This document shows, piece after piece, positions 35,924 through 45,271 of a stretch of DNA of 64,000 nucleotides (the first letter of the stretch is position 1; every line of letters starts with the position of its first letter). Location of the stretch: assembly GCF_014698935.1 (NCBI RefSeq), contig NZ_JACVMN010000002.1, positions 744,001-808,000 of the forward strand. Reading direction: 5' to 3'. A model generated the notes under the pieces. The model was not told the DNA's origin and made no database searches. It saw nothing but the letters and a program-made list of their open reading frames with translations. The DNA comes from Flagellimonas sp. S3867. GTDB taxonomy: Bacteria; Bacteroidota; Bacteroidia; Flavobacteriales; Flavobacteriaceae. Position numbers and translations under genes: made by a program.

Positions 35924-36910
35924 ATGAACCTTTTATTCAAAATAAAGCATTATTTACTATTGTACTTTAATCGAAAACTTAATTATGAAGTTCATAATAG
36001 CAAAGATTTCGGAATTAAATACTGGGTTAGCGGATACTCAAAAAACATTGAAACTGGTAAATGGGATGTTGAAAATGGAATTCCATTGGGCTTGTATACA
36101 AAGAAACTTAAAGCACCCTTAGCACAGCGAGTTCATGTTTCTGGATTGTGTGAATACTGCTTTGCATTGATAGAACAAGGGAAGAAAGAGAAAGTAAAGA
36201 CTGTTGTTGATTTTCTTGAAGTCAACATTACCACAGGCACGATTCTTAAAAGTAATTTGGCATATAGTTATTGGAAAACATATAACGAGAACTCCTCCAA
36301 AGAATATTATGTACATGGAATGGGGCAAGGTCAAATTTTATCTCTTTTGACGCGATATAGCCTAAACTACAAAAATGAGAACTTGCCAGATTTAATTTTG
36401 AAAGTTTCAAATTCTTATTTGGTAGATTTCATCAACAAGAACGGTTTTGTTTATGTTGACAGAGAACATATTTTCTTAGAGGAGTATCCAAAAAGTCAAA
36501 ATTTAATGAAACACGTTCTCAATGGATGGATTTATTCTATATTGGGCCTATATGATTATCTTAAGTATGTTGAGCTCACAGGGATTAGTGACCCAGCAAT
36601 CGAAAAGAAAAGAGATATTTACAATAGAACGTTGAAAACTCTAGCAATTAAATTAAAGGAATATGATTTAGGCTTTTGGTCATTGTATAACTTACCAAAG
36701 AGTTACAAGAATATTTGCAGTATCCATTATCAAGAACAACATATTGCGCTACTTGAAGCTCTGTATTTGTTGACCCAGGATGAAGTCTTTAAACGATATA
36801 GTCAAAAATTTAAAAAACAATACAGGAACACCCTATTTAGAATATATTCACTTTTTATTAAAGTGTTTATTTCCAACATTCTTAAATATAAAAGAATATA
36901 TAGAAGATAG
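35924..36910 (+). CDS. D-glucuronyl C5-epimerase-like protein
   Basis: 328 residues from the ATG at 35924; a TTG three bases earlier is less likely. The C-terminal half carries blocks of the glucuronyl C5-epimerase C-terminal family: HGMGQGQILSLLTRYSL, FLEEYPKSQ, HVLNGWIYSILGLYDYL, YDLGFWSLYNLP and IHYQEQHIALLEALY. Such enzymes invert uronic acids (GlcA to IdoA) in heparin/heparosan-like polymers. There is no signal peptide, so it may act in the cytoplasm, which is unusual for polymer-level epimerases. Together with UDP-xylose synthase it suggests a uronate-containing polymer. The residue-level activity is not proven. Confidence 0.75.
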   Translation: MNLLFKIKHYLLLYFNRKLNYEVHNSKDFGIKYWVSGYSKNIETGKWDVENGIPLGLYTKKLKAPLAQRVHVSGLCEYCFALIEQGKKEKVKTVVDFLEVNITTGTILKSNLAYSYWKTYNENSSKEYYVHGMGQGQILSLLTRYSLNYKNENLPDLILKVSNSYLVDFINKNGFVYVDREHIFLEEYPKSQNLMKHVLNGWIYSILGLYDYLKYVELTGISDPAIEKKRDIYNRTLKTLAIKLKEYDLGFWSLYNLPKSYKNICSIHYQEQHIALLEALYLLTQDEVFKRYSQKFKKQYRNTLFRIYSLFIKVFISNILKYKRIYRR

Positions 36911-36937
36911 AAATGTTTCTTCTTAGTTCAGTGGAAT

Positions 36938-38152
36938 ATGAGATTTACAATTGAACATCACCGTATTCAAAATTTACTTCTTTGGTTATTGGTTATTTCA
37001 GGAGCAATAAAACCTTTTCTTTCCTATTATCAAATAAAACCTGACATAACACTACTTATTCTTATTGGAATAATAACAGATGTTGTATTTATTCTTTTAA
37101 GCGGGATTCGAATTACCGTCGAAAAAGTAAAAGTACTCTTCATTTTTCTCATAATTTGTTTTGTTATCTTATCTTATATATCCTTGATATACTCTCCTTC
37201 AATTAACTATGGTAGGGAAAAAGCTGCTTTTATCCTAATTCCCATTATTGGATTTCTGTATCCCTGTGTTATGAAAAAAATTGATTTAAAGCTGTTATTC
37301 AAGGTAATTATATATATTATAATCCCAATAAGCTTATGGTTCATTGTGTTTAAATTTTTACTTTATAACGATGGGGGCTTTTTGAACCAATTTATCAATC
37401 GCCAAAGTTTTTTAGAGTATCGGCAAGATTATCTTAACCTAGGTTATTTGCTAGGAATTTTAGTTTTATTGGCCAATGAATATTCTAAAAAAAATGTCTT
37501 AACTATTGCAATTGGTTGTTTTTTGATGCTTGGCTTGGGCTCCAGGGGAGCTTTGCTGTTTGCTGGGTTGAGTATTATTGTTGTAAACTTCAAACAACTT
37601 GCAGCGAGACTACATAATTTTAAATTCAAAAAGCGATTTTTGAGACAACTGTTTGCTTATGGCTTACCTATATTGGCTGTTTTAATTGTTTTTTGGAACA
37701 AAATTAGTTCTTATTCAAATTATGGAATTTCACGATTTATATCATTGATTAAATTCGGTGATGACAATTCTTCAATGGATCGATTATTGCAATATGAATT
37801 TGCCTTACAAAAAATTGTATCGCCTAAAGGGTTTATTATAGGTCATGGTCTTGGAAGCTGGGGCATTATTTACAACGGGGTTGATGGAAAAGCATACCCT
37901 CACAATGTTTTTCTTGAAGTGTGGTTTGAACTAGGACTTTTTGGTTTCGCAATCCTAGCTTTTATTTTTTTAACAGTTTTTTACTTGAAGAGAAATAACA
38001 CTATCCGGCTAATTGCATTATTTGCCCTTCTAAACGCACTAAAGTCTTCAAGTTTTGCTTACGACAGAAATCTTTTCATTTTATTTGGTGTTTTGATTTT
38101 TGCAAGCGATAAAATTATGAAGCCGAAGAACGTAAAAACAACAAAATATTAG
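36938..38152 (+). CDS. O-antigen polymerase/ligase-family membrane protein (first of two)
   Basis: 404 residues with about 10-12 membrane helices. The Wzy_C/WaaL-like region is marked by a larger periplasmic loop with IGHGLGSWGIIYNGVDGKAYPHNVFLEVWFELGLFG, the PHN…E pattern found in O-antigen ligases and polymerases. It could polymerise the repeat unit or transfer it to an acceptor. A second protein of the same type follows 1.2 kb downstream (39384). Very AT-rich coding sequence. Confidence 0.85.
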   Translation: MRFTIEHHRIQNLLLWLLVISGAIKPFLSYYQIKPDITLLILIGIITDVVFILLSGIRITVEKVKVLFIFLIICFVILSYISLIYSPSINYGREKAAFILIPIIGFLYPCVMKKIDLKLLFKVIIYIIIPISLWFIVFKFLLYNDGGFLNQFINRQSFLEYRQDYLNLGYLLGILVLLANEYSKKNVLTIAIGCFLMLGLGSRGALLFAGLSIIVVNFKQLAARLHNFKFKKRFLRQLFAYGLPILAVLIVFWNKISSYSNYGISRFISLIKFGDDNSSMDRLLQYEFALQKIVSPKGFIIGHGLGSWGIIYNGVDGKAYPHNVFLEVWFELGLFGFAILAFIFLTVFYLKRNNTIRLIALFALLNALKSSSFAYDRNLFILFGVLIFASDKIMKPKNVKTTKY

Positions 38153-38172
38153 ATTAATCGATAGCTTTAAAA

Positions 38173-39300
38173 ATGGCCACATCAATTATACATATTAGTA
38201 CCGTTCATTACAGGTTCGATGTTAGAATTATGTATAAATATTGCCTGACTTTATCTGATGATGATGATTATGACGTTAGTTTGGCCATAGCCGATGGGAA
38301 AGGATCGGTTAGGTATAACAATTTGACTATATTAGATTTAGGCCAACTCCCTAAAGGAAGGTTAGGTAGATTTGTTGTCGGAAATTATCGAGTGTTCAAG
38401 CAACTGGTAACAAAAAAGTACCACTTGTACCACTTTCATGACCCAGAGTTAATGCTAGTGGCCTTTTTTTTCAGAATGTTGGGGAAAAGAATTGTCTTCG
38501 ACATGCACGAGAATTTCCCTCTTCAAATTCTTACAAAAACTTACATGCCTGTTTTAGCAAAAAAAACCTTAAGCACAATTGCGAAAAAATCACAGCAGCT
38601 GATATTTGGATTTATCCCTGTAATTTTTGCTGAAAATTCATACCATAGACACTTTCCAAAGACTTGTCTCCATACAACCATTTTAAATTTTCCTTTGTTA
38701 CGAATGGTAGACAAGATTAAAGGTGAAAAACGAGATAAATTTACGCTTGGTTATATGGGGGGTGTAAATATTGAAAGGGGAACTATAATTATATTACGAG
38801 CTATACAGGAACTAGTCAAAAAAGGACATGATATCGAGGTTGTTTTTATTGGACCTTATAATGAGGAAATAACGTCTACAGAAATCTATCAAGACTCAAT
38901 TAAGGAGGGGTGGGCCACCTTTTTTGGAAGATTAAAACCTGAGGAAGGGTGGTCAAAAATGGCTGAGTGTAATGCAGGACTTGCTGTTCTTCAAAATTCT
39001 CCAAACTATATTGAATCATACCCTACTAAACTATTTGAATATATGCTTCTTGAGCTTCCGACAATAGTTTCTAACTTTCCATTGTATAGACAAATAGTTG
39101 AAGAATGTAATTGTGGCATTGCCGTGGAACCTTCATCGGTAAATGAAGTTTGCAATGCTATTTTGACACTTTATACAAGTCCAAAGATGTGTTTGGAAAT
39201 GGGGAAAAGAGGAAAATCCAAAGCTGCGGAAAAATATAGTTGGGAATCCGAATATTCAAAGCTAAAGAAATTTTATTCCAAAGTACTATTAACCAGCTAA
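38173..39300 (+). CDS. Family 4 glycosyltransferase
   Basis: 375 residues, GT-B fold. The C-terminal donor domain has LGYMGGVNIERGTIIILRAI, IEVVFIGPYN and ESYPTKLFEYMLLELPTIVSNFPLYRQIVEE, with the E-x7-E type motif of retaining GT4 enzymes. N-terminal: MATSIIHISTVHYRFDVRIMYK, and HFHDPELMLVAFFFRMLGKRIVFDMHENFP, common in Bacteroidota GT4 proteins. It builds the repeat unit on the cytoplasmic side. The gene starts 21 bp after the polymerase stop. Confidence 0.92.
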   Translation: MATSIIHISTVHYRFDVRIMYKYCLTLSDDDDYDVSLAIADGKGSVRYNNLTILDLGQLPKGRLGRFVVGNYRVFKQLVTKKYHLYHFHDPELMLVAFFFRMLGKRIVFDMHENFPLQILTKTYMPVLAKKTLSTIAKKSQQLIFGFIPVIFAENSYHRHFPKTCLHTTILNFPLLRMVDKIKGEKRDKFTLGYMGGVNIERGTIIILRAIQELVKKGHDIEVVFIGPYNEEITSTEIYQDSIKEGWATFFGRLKPEEGWSKMAECNAGLAVLQNSPNYIESYPTKLFEYMLLELPTIVSNFPLYRQIVEECNCGIAVEPSSVNEVCNAILTLYTSPKMCLEMGKRGKSKAAEKYSWESEYSKLKKFYSKVLLTS

Positions 39301-39383
39301 TTAAAATTCTAAAAAAGCTTAAATAATATCGAGATTATTTTGTTGTTGAAAAAGCTGTTAATCATTAATTCCAATATTTAGAT

Positions 39384-40562
39384 TTGAAGTTGTTTAGTTC
39401 AAAAAAAGTTTTGGTAAAATCTTTAGAGAAATACAGTTTGTTGTTATTTCCATTTACTCTACCCCTACCCCTACCTTTAATAATTAAAAGCTTTGCATTG
39501 GCGATTTTTCTTATAGGTTTAATCCTTGGAATAAAATGGAGCAAACAAAGCATCATGTCACTGATGTCACAACCTTTAATTTTGGTTTCTATTTTACTTT
39601 TCCTCCTGGACCCTATATTAAGCATACTAAGAAGTGACCCAATATATATGAACGATGTAAGGTTATCATTTCTTCTTATACCAGTTTTTTTCTTTTTTGG
39701 CAAGGACATTATTACGAAGCATAAGTCTAAAATATTAAAGGCATTTGTTGTTGGTGTCTTTTCTTATTTACTATTCGCGCTTGTATTTGTATGTTTTTTC
39801 TATTTGAAAAATAGTTCACAGTATACTCTTGAGTTGGATTATTATCTTAAATATGTACTCTATCACCATCTACCAGGGGCTATTCATCATACATATTTAG
39901 GAATATTTATGATATTTACTGCCCTTTTGTTGCTTACATCAAGTGGCTATAATCGAAAAACAACAATTGCTGGAGTTTTGTCAATATTCTTTCTAATATT
40001 TTTTTTAGGGAGTAAGTTTAGTATTTTGGTTTTTTTTATAACTCTTGCGACCACAATTGCATATCTTTTAAGGCGCTTTCCGTTTTGGAGAGCGCTGGTA
40101 CTACTGAGCTACTTCATTTTGTTTAGCATAATAGTTTTGGCACTGTTTTTTAAAACCGATTTATTTAGGACTTTATCAAATAGTATTAGAAACAGGATTC
40201 ATTTGTATAAAAGCTCTTTCTTCGAAATAAAGGAAAACTTCTTTGTTGGTGTGGGCAATTATAATATTAAGAACGTATTGTCCAAATATTCTATTGATAG
40301 TAACCTCGCTATGGACACGCATAACTTGTTTATCCAAGAATTCTTAGCAAATGGTGTTTTTGGTCTTTTAACAGTGTTAGGATTTATGTTTCTTCTATTT
40401 AAGAAAGCAAAAAACGACTATATCTTTTTCATGTTTACACTTGTGTTTTTGCTAATTGGGATGGTGGAACATGTTTTGAATCTGCAACTTGGTGTTACTT
40501 TTTTCGTTTTTTTTTCGTTTCTATTCTTTTATTCAAATAAAACTGAGAGAACCATATCATGA
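39384..40562 (+). CDS. O-antigen polymerase/ligase-family membrane protein (second), TTG start
   Basis: 392 residues with about 10-11 membrane helices and the Wzy/WaaL-type loop (NFFVGVGNYNIKNVLSKY … DTHNLFIQEFLANGVFGLL). The only plausible start is TTG at 39384: an in-frame stop lies at 39366 and there is no nearby ATG. The stop overlaps the following glycosyltransferase ATG (ATGA). With the gene at 36938 this gives two polymerase/ligase-type proteins in one cluster; one may ligate the polymer to lipid A-core or another acceptor. Confidence 0.82.
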   Translation: MKLFSSKKVLVKSLEKYSLLLFPFTLPLPLPLIIKSFALAIFLIGLILGIKWSKQSIMSLMSQPLILVSILLFLLDPILSILRSDPIYMNDVRLSFLLIPVFFFFGKDIITKHKSKILKAFVVGVFSYLLFALVFVCFFYLKNSSQYTLELDYYLKYVLYHHLPGAIHHTYLGIFMIFTALLLLTSSGYNRKTTIAGVLSIFFLIFFLGSKFSILVFFITLATTIAYLLRRFPFWRALVLLSYFILFSIIVLALFFKTDLFRTLSNSIRNRIHLYKSSFFEIKENFFVGVGNYNIKNVLSKYSIDSNLAMDTHNLFIQEFLANGVFGLLTVLGFMFLLFKKAKNDYIFFMFTLVFLLIGMVEHVLNLQLGVTFFVFFSFLFFYSNKTERTIS

Positions 40563-41305
40563 ATGATAAAGTTTCAATAATAACGCCAATCTATAATTCA
40601 GAAAAGTTTTTAGAACAATGTATTGTTTCTGTAATCTGCCAAACATATGAAGAATGGGAACATATATTAGTAGATGATTGTTCCAGTGATAACAGCAAGT
40701 TTATTGTGATGAAATTTGCCAGCAAAGATAAAAGGATCAAATATCTTAGTCTAGATGTCAATTCAGGAGCTGGTATAGCTAGAAACAAAGGAATTGAAAA
40801 GGCAACTGGAGGGTTTATAGCCTTTCTGGATAGCGATGATCAATGGTATCCTGATAAATTAGCAAAACAATTGGATTTCATGAGAGAAAATGACTATTAT
40901 TTTACTTTTACTAATTATGATTTGGTGAATGAAGAGGGAAAAAAATTACCCAAAATAATAAAATGTAAGCCTAAAGTTTCTTATAATAGTGCCCTGTTCA
41001 AAAACCCGATTGGTTGTCTTACAGTAATATTCAATGTGGGTTTTTATGGCAAAGAGTTTATGCCCACTATTCGCAAACGTCAAGATTATGCACTGTGGCT
41101 AAAGTTGCTCAAAAAATCCAATGGTTATGGTCTGAATGAATGCCTAGCCAGTTATCGAATAGGCAACAAATCAATATCAGCTAATAAATTGGGTTTATTG
41201 AAATATGAATGGAAAATTTATCGGGAAATAGAAGGACTTCCATGGTACAAATCGCTATTTTACTTGCTTTCTGCCATTGTGATAAAATTGAAAAGCTATT
41301 TTTAA
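40559..41305 (+). CDS. Family 2 glycosyltransferase
   Basis: 248 residues, GT-A fold: VSIITPIYNSEKFLEQCIVSVICQ, WEHILVDDCSSDNS, GAGIARNKGIEKATGGFIAFLDSDDQW (DxD motif). Near RKRQDYALWLKLLKK it has the ED/RQDY-type block found in WcaA-like GT2 enzymes. No membrane helix. It overlaps the upstream polymerase gene by 4 bp, so co-translation is likely. Transfers a sugar to the lipid-linked intermediate; donor unknown. Confidence 0.92.
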   Translation: MNDKVSIITPIYNSEKFLEQCIVSVICQTYEEWEHILVDDCSSDNSKFIVMKFASKDKRIKYLSLDVNSGAGIARNKGIEKATGGFIAFLDSDDQWYPDKLAKQLDFMRENDYYFTFTNYDLVNEEGKKLPKIIKCKPKVSYNSALFKNPIGCLTVIFNVGFYGKEFMPTIRKRQDYALWLKLLKKSNGYGLNECLASYRIGNKSISANKLGLLKYEWKIYREIEGLPWYKSLFYLLSAIVIKLKSYF

Positions 41306-41326
41306 TTACTATGAAAATTCAATAAG

Positions 41327-42697
41327 ATGGCAAGACGGTCAATTTTAAACTCATTAGAGCGAAAATCTATTTTATTGATGGGAGACCTTTTAATTATCGT
41401 TTCATCAATAAATCTATTTGTTAACCATGCAATAGATAAAGAGTTTATAACTTTTGGCTTAAAAATATTTGTTTTCTCCTTTGGCATACTCATTTATCTT
41501 GGGCTTTCCTATATACTGGATTTTTATAATTTGGAGAAAGTAGCTAGACGACGTTATATTTTGTCGCAGTCAGTATATATTTCTACAATCTTCGTATTTC
41601 TGATTTTTGTGCTTACAGTCTTTGTATATGATGTGAGCTTTTGGAGAATACCTCTTTTTTCATTTCTTATTTTGACACCAATTGAGATTTGGCTTTGGAG
41701 GTTATTTTTTGGAAATGTATTTAGAATAATTCCCACTGTCAAAAAAGTGTTTTACGTATATGATGCAAACGGAGAAGAAAGTTTACGCGAGAACATTGAT
41801 TATATAAATGGAGAAAGCACAAATACGTTCTACAAGGTTAAACTTACATATGCAATGAACAAGGACGGCTTATCTATTGACAAAAAAACGTTCAATGAAG
41901 CTGTGGAAAAAGTCGACACGTGGATTTTAAATGTTAAAGATTATAATCAGGTACCTAAAAAACTTGAAAATTTATTGCTTGAGTCTATTCTAAAAGGGAA
42001 AGAAATACTGTCTTACACATCATTTTACGAAAATATTTATGAAGCAATGCCCATTCGATCTCATTATCATAGCTTCTATGAACTGCTACAACTTAAGAAT
42101 AAGAAAATAAGATACTTGCAGGTTGTATTTAGCTTTATGGTAAATTTTATACTATCTTTTTTTATCGGAATTATTTTCTTTCTAGTATGCCCAGTGGTTT
42201 GGATTTTCAATATTTTTCTTAATAGAGGACCTCTTTTTTACACCCAGCTTAGAGTTGGACAATATGGAAGGGAATTCAAAATCTATAAATTTAGGTCAAT
42301 GGTTATAGATGCTGAAAAAACTGGAGCTAAAATGGCTTCTAAAGATGATGCTAGAATAACTCCTTTTGGAAGGGTTTTAAGAACATTTAGGATAGATGAA
42401 CTTCCCCAAATTTTATCCGTAATCCAAGGAAATATGACTTTCATAGGACCTAGACCTGAACGCAAGGTATTTGTTGAACAACTAGACGGAATGATGCCAT
42501 TTTATAGCATTCGCCACCTGTATAAGCCCGGAATTACAGGTTGGGCTCAAGTCAAATATAAGTATGGCGAAGACTTACAAGACTCTATAAAAAAGCTTGA
42601 ATATGATTTATATTACATAAAGAATAAATCTATTACCTTGGATTTAAGAATTATCTTTAAAACAATAACAACGGTACTTTTTTCTAGAGGAGTTTAA
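41327..42697 (+). CDS. Exopolysaccharide polyprenyl-phosphate sugar-phosphotransferase (WbaP/WcaJ type)
   Basis: 456 residues. N-terminal ~130 residues hold four membrane helices, then a soluble domain (~150-260), a further membrane anchor (~265-300) and the catalytic bacterial sugar transferase domain (~300-456). The latter has [41 protein letters not shown] and [12 protein letters not shown]. These enzymes start the repeat unit by moving a hexose- or HexNAc-1-phosphate from a nucleotide sugar to undecaprenyl phosphate. It is the priming enzyme of this cluster. Confidence 0.95.
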   Translation: MARRSILNSLERKSILLMGDLLIIVSSINLFVNHAIDKEFITFGLKIFVFSFGILIYLGLSYILDFYNLEKVARRRYILSQSVYISTIFVFLIFVLTVFVYDVSFWRIPLFSFLILTPIEIWLWRLFFGNVFRIIPTVKKVFYVYDANGEESLRENIDYINGESTNTFYKVKLTYAMNKDGLSIDKKTFNEAVEKVDTWILNVKDYNQVPKKLENLLLESILKGKEILSYTSFYENIYEAMPIRSHYHSFYELLQLKNKKIRYLQVVFSFMVNFILSFFIGIIFFLVCPVVWIFNIFLNRGPLFYTQLRVGQYGREFKIYKFRSMVIDAEKTGAKMASKDDARITPFGRVLRTFRIDELPQILSVIQGNMTFIGPRPERKVFVEQLDGMMPFYSIRHLYKPGITGWAQVKYKYGEDLQDSIKKLEYDLYYIKNKSITLDLRIIFKTITTVLFSRGV

Positions 42698-42699
42698 AT

Positions 42700-43686
42700 T
42701 TGAAAAAAACATTAATAACAGGCGCAGCAGGCTTCCTTGGCTCACACCTTTGTGATCGATTTATCGCAGAGGGACAACATGTTATTGCCATGGACAACCT
42801 TATTACAGGCGACCTAAAAAACATAAATCATCTATTCCCTTTAGAACGATTTGAATTTCACCACCACGATGTATCAACCTTTGTTCATTTAGAGGGTGAT
42901 TTGGACTATATTCTGCATTTTGCCTCACCCGCAAGCCCTATTGACTATCTAAAGATTCCAATTGAAACCTTAAAAGTGGGCTCACTTGGAACACTTAACT
43001 TATTGGGATTGGCAAAGGAAAAGAATGCTCGAATTCTTGTTGCATCCACCTCTGAAGTATATGGTGACCCGTTGGTTCATCCACAGAATGAAGAGTACTA
43101 CGGCAACGTTAGCCCTATTGGTCCACGAGGAGTGTATGATGAGGCTAAAAGGTTTATGGAATCCATTACCATGGCCTATCACCGACATCATGGATTGGAT
43201 ACGCGTATCGTTCGGATTTTCAACACTTATGGCTCTCGCATGCGGTTGAATGATGGGCGTGTTGTACCTGCATTTATGGGTCAAGCACTTCGTGGAGAGG
43301 ATTTAACTGTGTTCGGAGATGGCTCCCAAACCCGTTCCTTCACCTATATCGATGATCAAGTGGAAGGGATTTATCGCTTGTTAATGAGCGATTATGTAGA
43401 GCCCATCAATATTGGAAATCCTGATGAGACCACTATTTTGGAATTTGCTGAGGAAATCATTAAACTTACCGGAACAGACCAAAAAATTATCTTTAAACCG
43501 TTACCGGTAGATGATCCACTACAACGTCAGCCAGATATTTCGAGAGCCAAAGAAATTCTTGATTGGGAGCCTAAAGTGCATCGTTCCGAAGGCCTGAAAA
43601 AGGTATATGAATATTTCAAATCCCTTTCTCCTGAAGAACTACATGAAAAAGAGCATCGTGATTTCTCACGCCTAAATGGCAAATAA
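42700..43686 (+). CDS. UDP-glucuronate decarboxylase (UDP-xylose synthase), TTG start
   Basis: 328 residues. NAD-binding GAAGFLG (8-14), [35 protein letters not shown], the catalytic YDEAKR (Tyr-x3-Lys) and [19 protein letters not shown]; all match UXS enzymes that convert UDP-GlcA to UDP-xylose. The start is TTG at 42700, preceded by AGAGGAG (42686-42692), a strong Shine-Dalgarno site with 7 bp spacing, so the non-ATG start is supported. It follows the priming transferase by 2 bp and closes the cluster. Base composition is closer to the host average than the genes before it. Confidence 0.94.
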   Translation: MKKTLITGAAGFLGSHLCDRFIAEGQHVIAMDNLITGDLKNINHLFPLERFEFHHHDVSTFVHLEGDLDYILHFASPASPIDYLKIPIETLKVGSLGTLNLLGLAKEKNARILVASTSEVYGDPLVHPQNEEYYGNVSPIGPRGVYDEAKRFMESITMAYHRHHGLDTRIVRIFNTYGSRMRLNDGRVVPAFMGQALRGEDLTVFGDGSQTRSFTYIDDQVEGIYRLLMSDYVEPINIGNPDETTILEFAEEIIKLTGTDQKIIFKPLPVDDPLQRQPDISRAKEILDWEPKVHRSEGLKKVYEYFKSLSPEELHEKEHRDFSRLNGK

Positions 43687-43689
43687 GTG

Positions 43690-43713
43690 CTGATATCTGG
43701 CATCTGATATCTG
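43690..43713. repeat. Short tandem repeat CTGATATCTG (two copies)
   Basis: CTGATATCTG at 43690-43699 and again at 43704-43713, separated by GCAT. It occupies the place where the upstream promoter element of purD should lie, 9 bp before the -7 box TATTTTTG. Confidence 0.7.
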
Positions 43714-43721
43714 AATTGAAC

Positions 43722-43729
43722 TATTTTTG
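43722..43729 (+). promoter_or_regulatory. Candidate -7 promoter box for purD
   Basis: TATTTTTG matches TAnnTTTG, 15 bp before the ATG at 43745. Confidence 0.42.
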
Positions 43730-43744
43730 CCAAAATTTTGATTG

Positions 43745-45016
43745 ATGAACATTCTTATCCTTGGTTCTGGAGGTCGTGAACATGCGATTGCCCATAAAAT
43801 TTCACTAAGCCCTAAAACAGAAAAATTGTTTGCTGCTCCCGGCAATGCCGGTACAGCTAATATTGCAACCAATGTTGAAGTTGGCGTTAACGATTTTGAA
43901 GGCATTAAAGCTCTAGTTTTAAAGGAGAATATTGACTTGGTTGTTGTAGGACCGGAAGATCCATTGGTGAAAGGGATTCATGATTTTTTTCTAAATGATG
44001 TTGAGCTTAATAACATTCCGGTAATAGGACCACAAAAGGCTGCGGCAGAACTAGAAGGAAGTAAAGAGTTTGCCAAAGAATTTATGATGCGCCATGATAT
44101 TCCAACCGCCGCCTATCAAAGTTTTACCTCAGACAACTTGGAAGAAGGCTACGATTTTTTAGAAACCTTGAATCCACCTTATGTGCTTAAAGCTGACGGG
44201 CTTGCAGCAGGTAAAGGAGTTTTGATCCTTCAGGATTTGGAGGAGGCCAAATCAGAACTGAAGGCCATGTTGATTGATTCAAAATTTGGGGAAGCGAGTG
44301 CCACAGTGGTCATTGAAGAGTTTTTAGATGGCATTGAATTAAGCTGTTTTGTACTTACTGATGGTTCCAACTATAAAATTTTACCAACTGCAAAGGACTA
44401 CAAACGTATAGGAGAAGGAGACACTGGACTCAATACAGGTGGAATGGGAGCCATCTCCCCGGTTCCTTTTGCTGATGAGATCCTTATGCGAAAAATTGAG
44501 CGTCAAATTGTAAAACCGACCGTAGAAGGCCTTAAAAAAGATAATTTGCCCTATGTGGGATTCATTTTTATTGGACTGATCAAAGTTGGGGACGAACCTA
44601 AGGTAATCGAGTACAATGTTCGTATGGGAGATCCAGAAACCGAAGTGGTAATTCCCAGATTAAAGTCGGATTTATTGGAAGTGTTGGTCGCAATGTCAAA
44701 AGGGACATTGGATCAAATCAATTTGGAAATTGATGAGAGAGCAGCTACAACCGTAATGGCTGTTTCAGGAGGTTATCCTGAAGCATACGAGAAAGGAAAG
44801 CAAATCTCGGGAATAGAGGCCATTGATGACTCCTTTGTTTTTCATGCTGGGACAAAAATAAAAGATGGGAATGTGGTAACAAATGGCGGACGTGTAATTG
44901 CCATTACTTCCTTCGGAAATGATTTCAAGGAGGCATTGCAAAAATCCTATCAAAATATAGAAAAACTACATTTTGATGGAATGTACTACCGAAAAGATCT
45001 TGGGTTTGACCTATAG
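43745..45016 (+). CDS. purD: Phosphoribosylamine-glycine ligase (GAR synthetase)
   Basis: 423 residues from the ATG at 43745 (a TTG lies three bases earlier). ATP-grasp enzyme joining glycine to 5-phosphoribosylamine, step 2 of purine synthesis. Signatures: NILILGSGGREHAIAHK, VVVGPEDPLVKGI, LKADGLAAGKGV, NTGGMGAISP, YNVRMGDPETEVVIPRL. Full length for the family. It ends overlapping the DUF6341 gene on the other strand by 6 bp; the two stop codons face each other. It lies just outside the exopolysaccharide cluster with its own promoter box. Confidence 0.97.
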   Translation: MNILILGSGGREHAIAHKISLSPKTEKLFAAPGNAGTANIATNVEVGVNDFEGIKALVLKENIDLVVVGPEDPLVKGIHDFFLNDVELNNIPVIGPQKAAAELEGSKEFAKEFMMRHDIPTAAYQSFTSDNLEEGYDFLETLNPPYVLKADGLAAGKGVLILQDLEEAKSELKAMLIDSKFGEASATVVIEEFLDGIELSCFVLTDGSNYKILPTAKDYKRIGEGDTGLNTGGMGAISPVPFADEILMRKIERQIVKPTVEGLKKDNLPYVGFIFIGLIKVGDEPKVIEYNVRMGDPETEVVIPRLKSDLLEVLVAMSKGTLDQINLEIDERAATTVMAVSGGYPEAYEKGKQISGIEAIDDSFVFHAGTKIKDGNVVTNGGRVIAITSFGNDFKEALQKSYQNIEKLHFDGMYYRKDLGFDL

Positions 45017-45232
45017 GTAAGAATGCGAGGTAATGCTCTTATCCTCCTCACCATTATCATTGAAAATCTTAAGCTCTTTCATCCAATAAATCAAGGCAAC
45101 AAAACCGATGATTGCGAAAATCCAATTTACTGAGTTGGATGCCCACCAGCTTTGCATAAATCTGAAGAAATCATAAGGAGCAAAAAGACCATTTACAAAT
45201 AAGTCTTCAATGCCATAAAAAAACTTGCTCAT
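45011..45232 (-). CDS. Small membrane protein, DUF6341-like
   Basis: 73 residues. It reads FFYGIEDLFVNGLFAPYDFFRF, one membrane helix (NWIFAIIGFVALIYWMKEL), then KIFNDNGEEDKSITSHSYL. This pattern (LFAP…WW…NWIF…YW.K.L.IF…NGE) matches what I recall of DUF6341 of Flavobacteriaceae. Function unknown. Convergent overlap with purD by 6 bp; divergent from DUF6427 across 39 bp, so the two share a promoter region. Confidence 0.82.
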   Translation of the reverse strand: MSKFFYGIEDLFVNGLFAPYDFFRFMQSWWASNSVNWIFAIIGFVALIYWMKELKIFNDNGEEDKSITSHSYL

Positions 45233-45271
45233 CTTAGCTATATTTACCTTGCAAAAGTAGTAAAACCCAAC

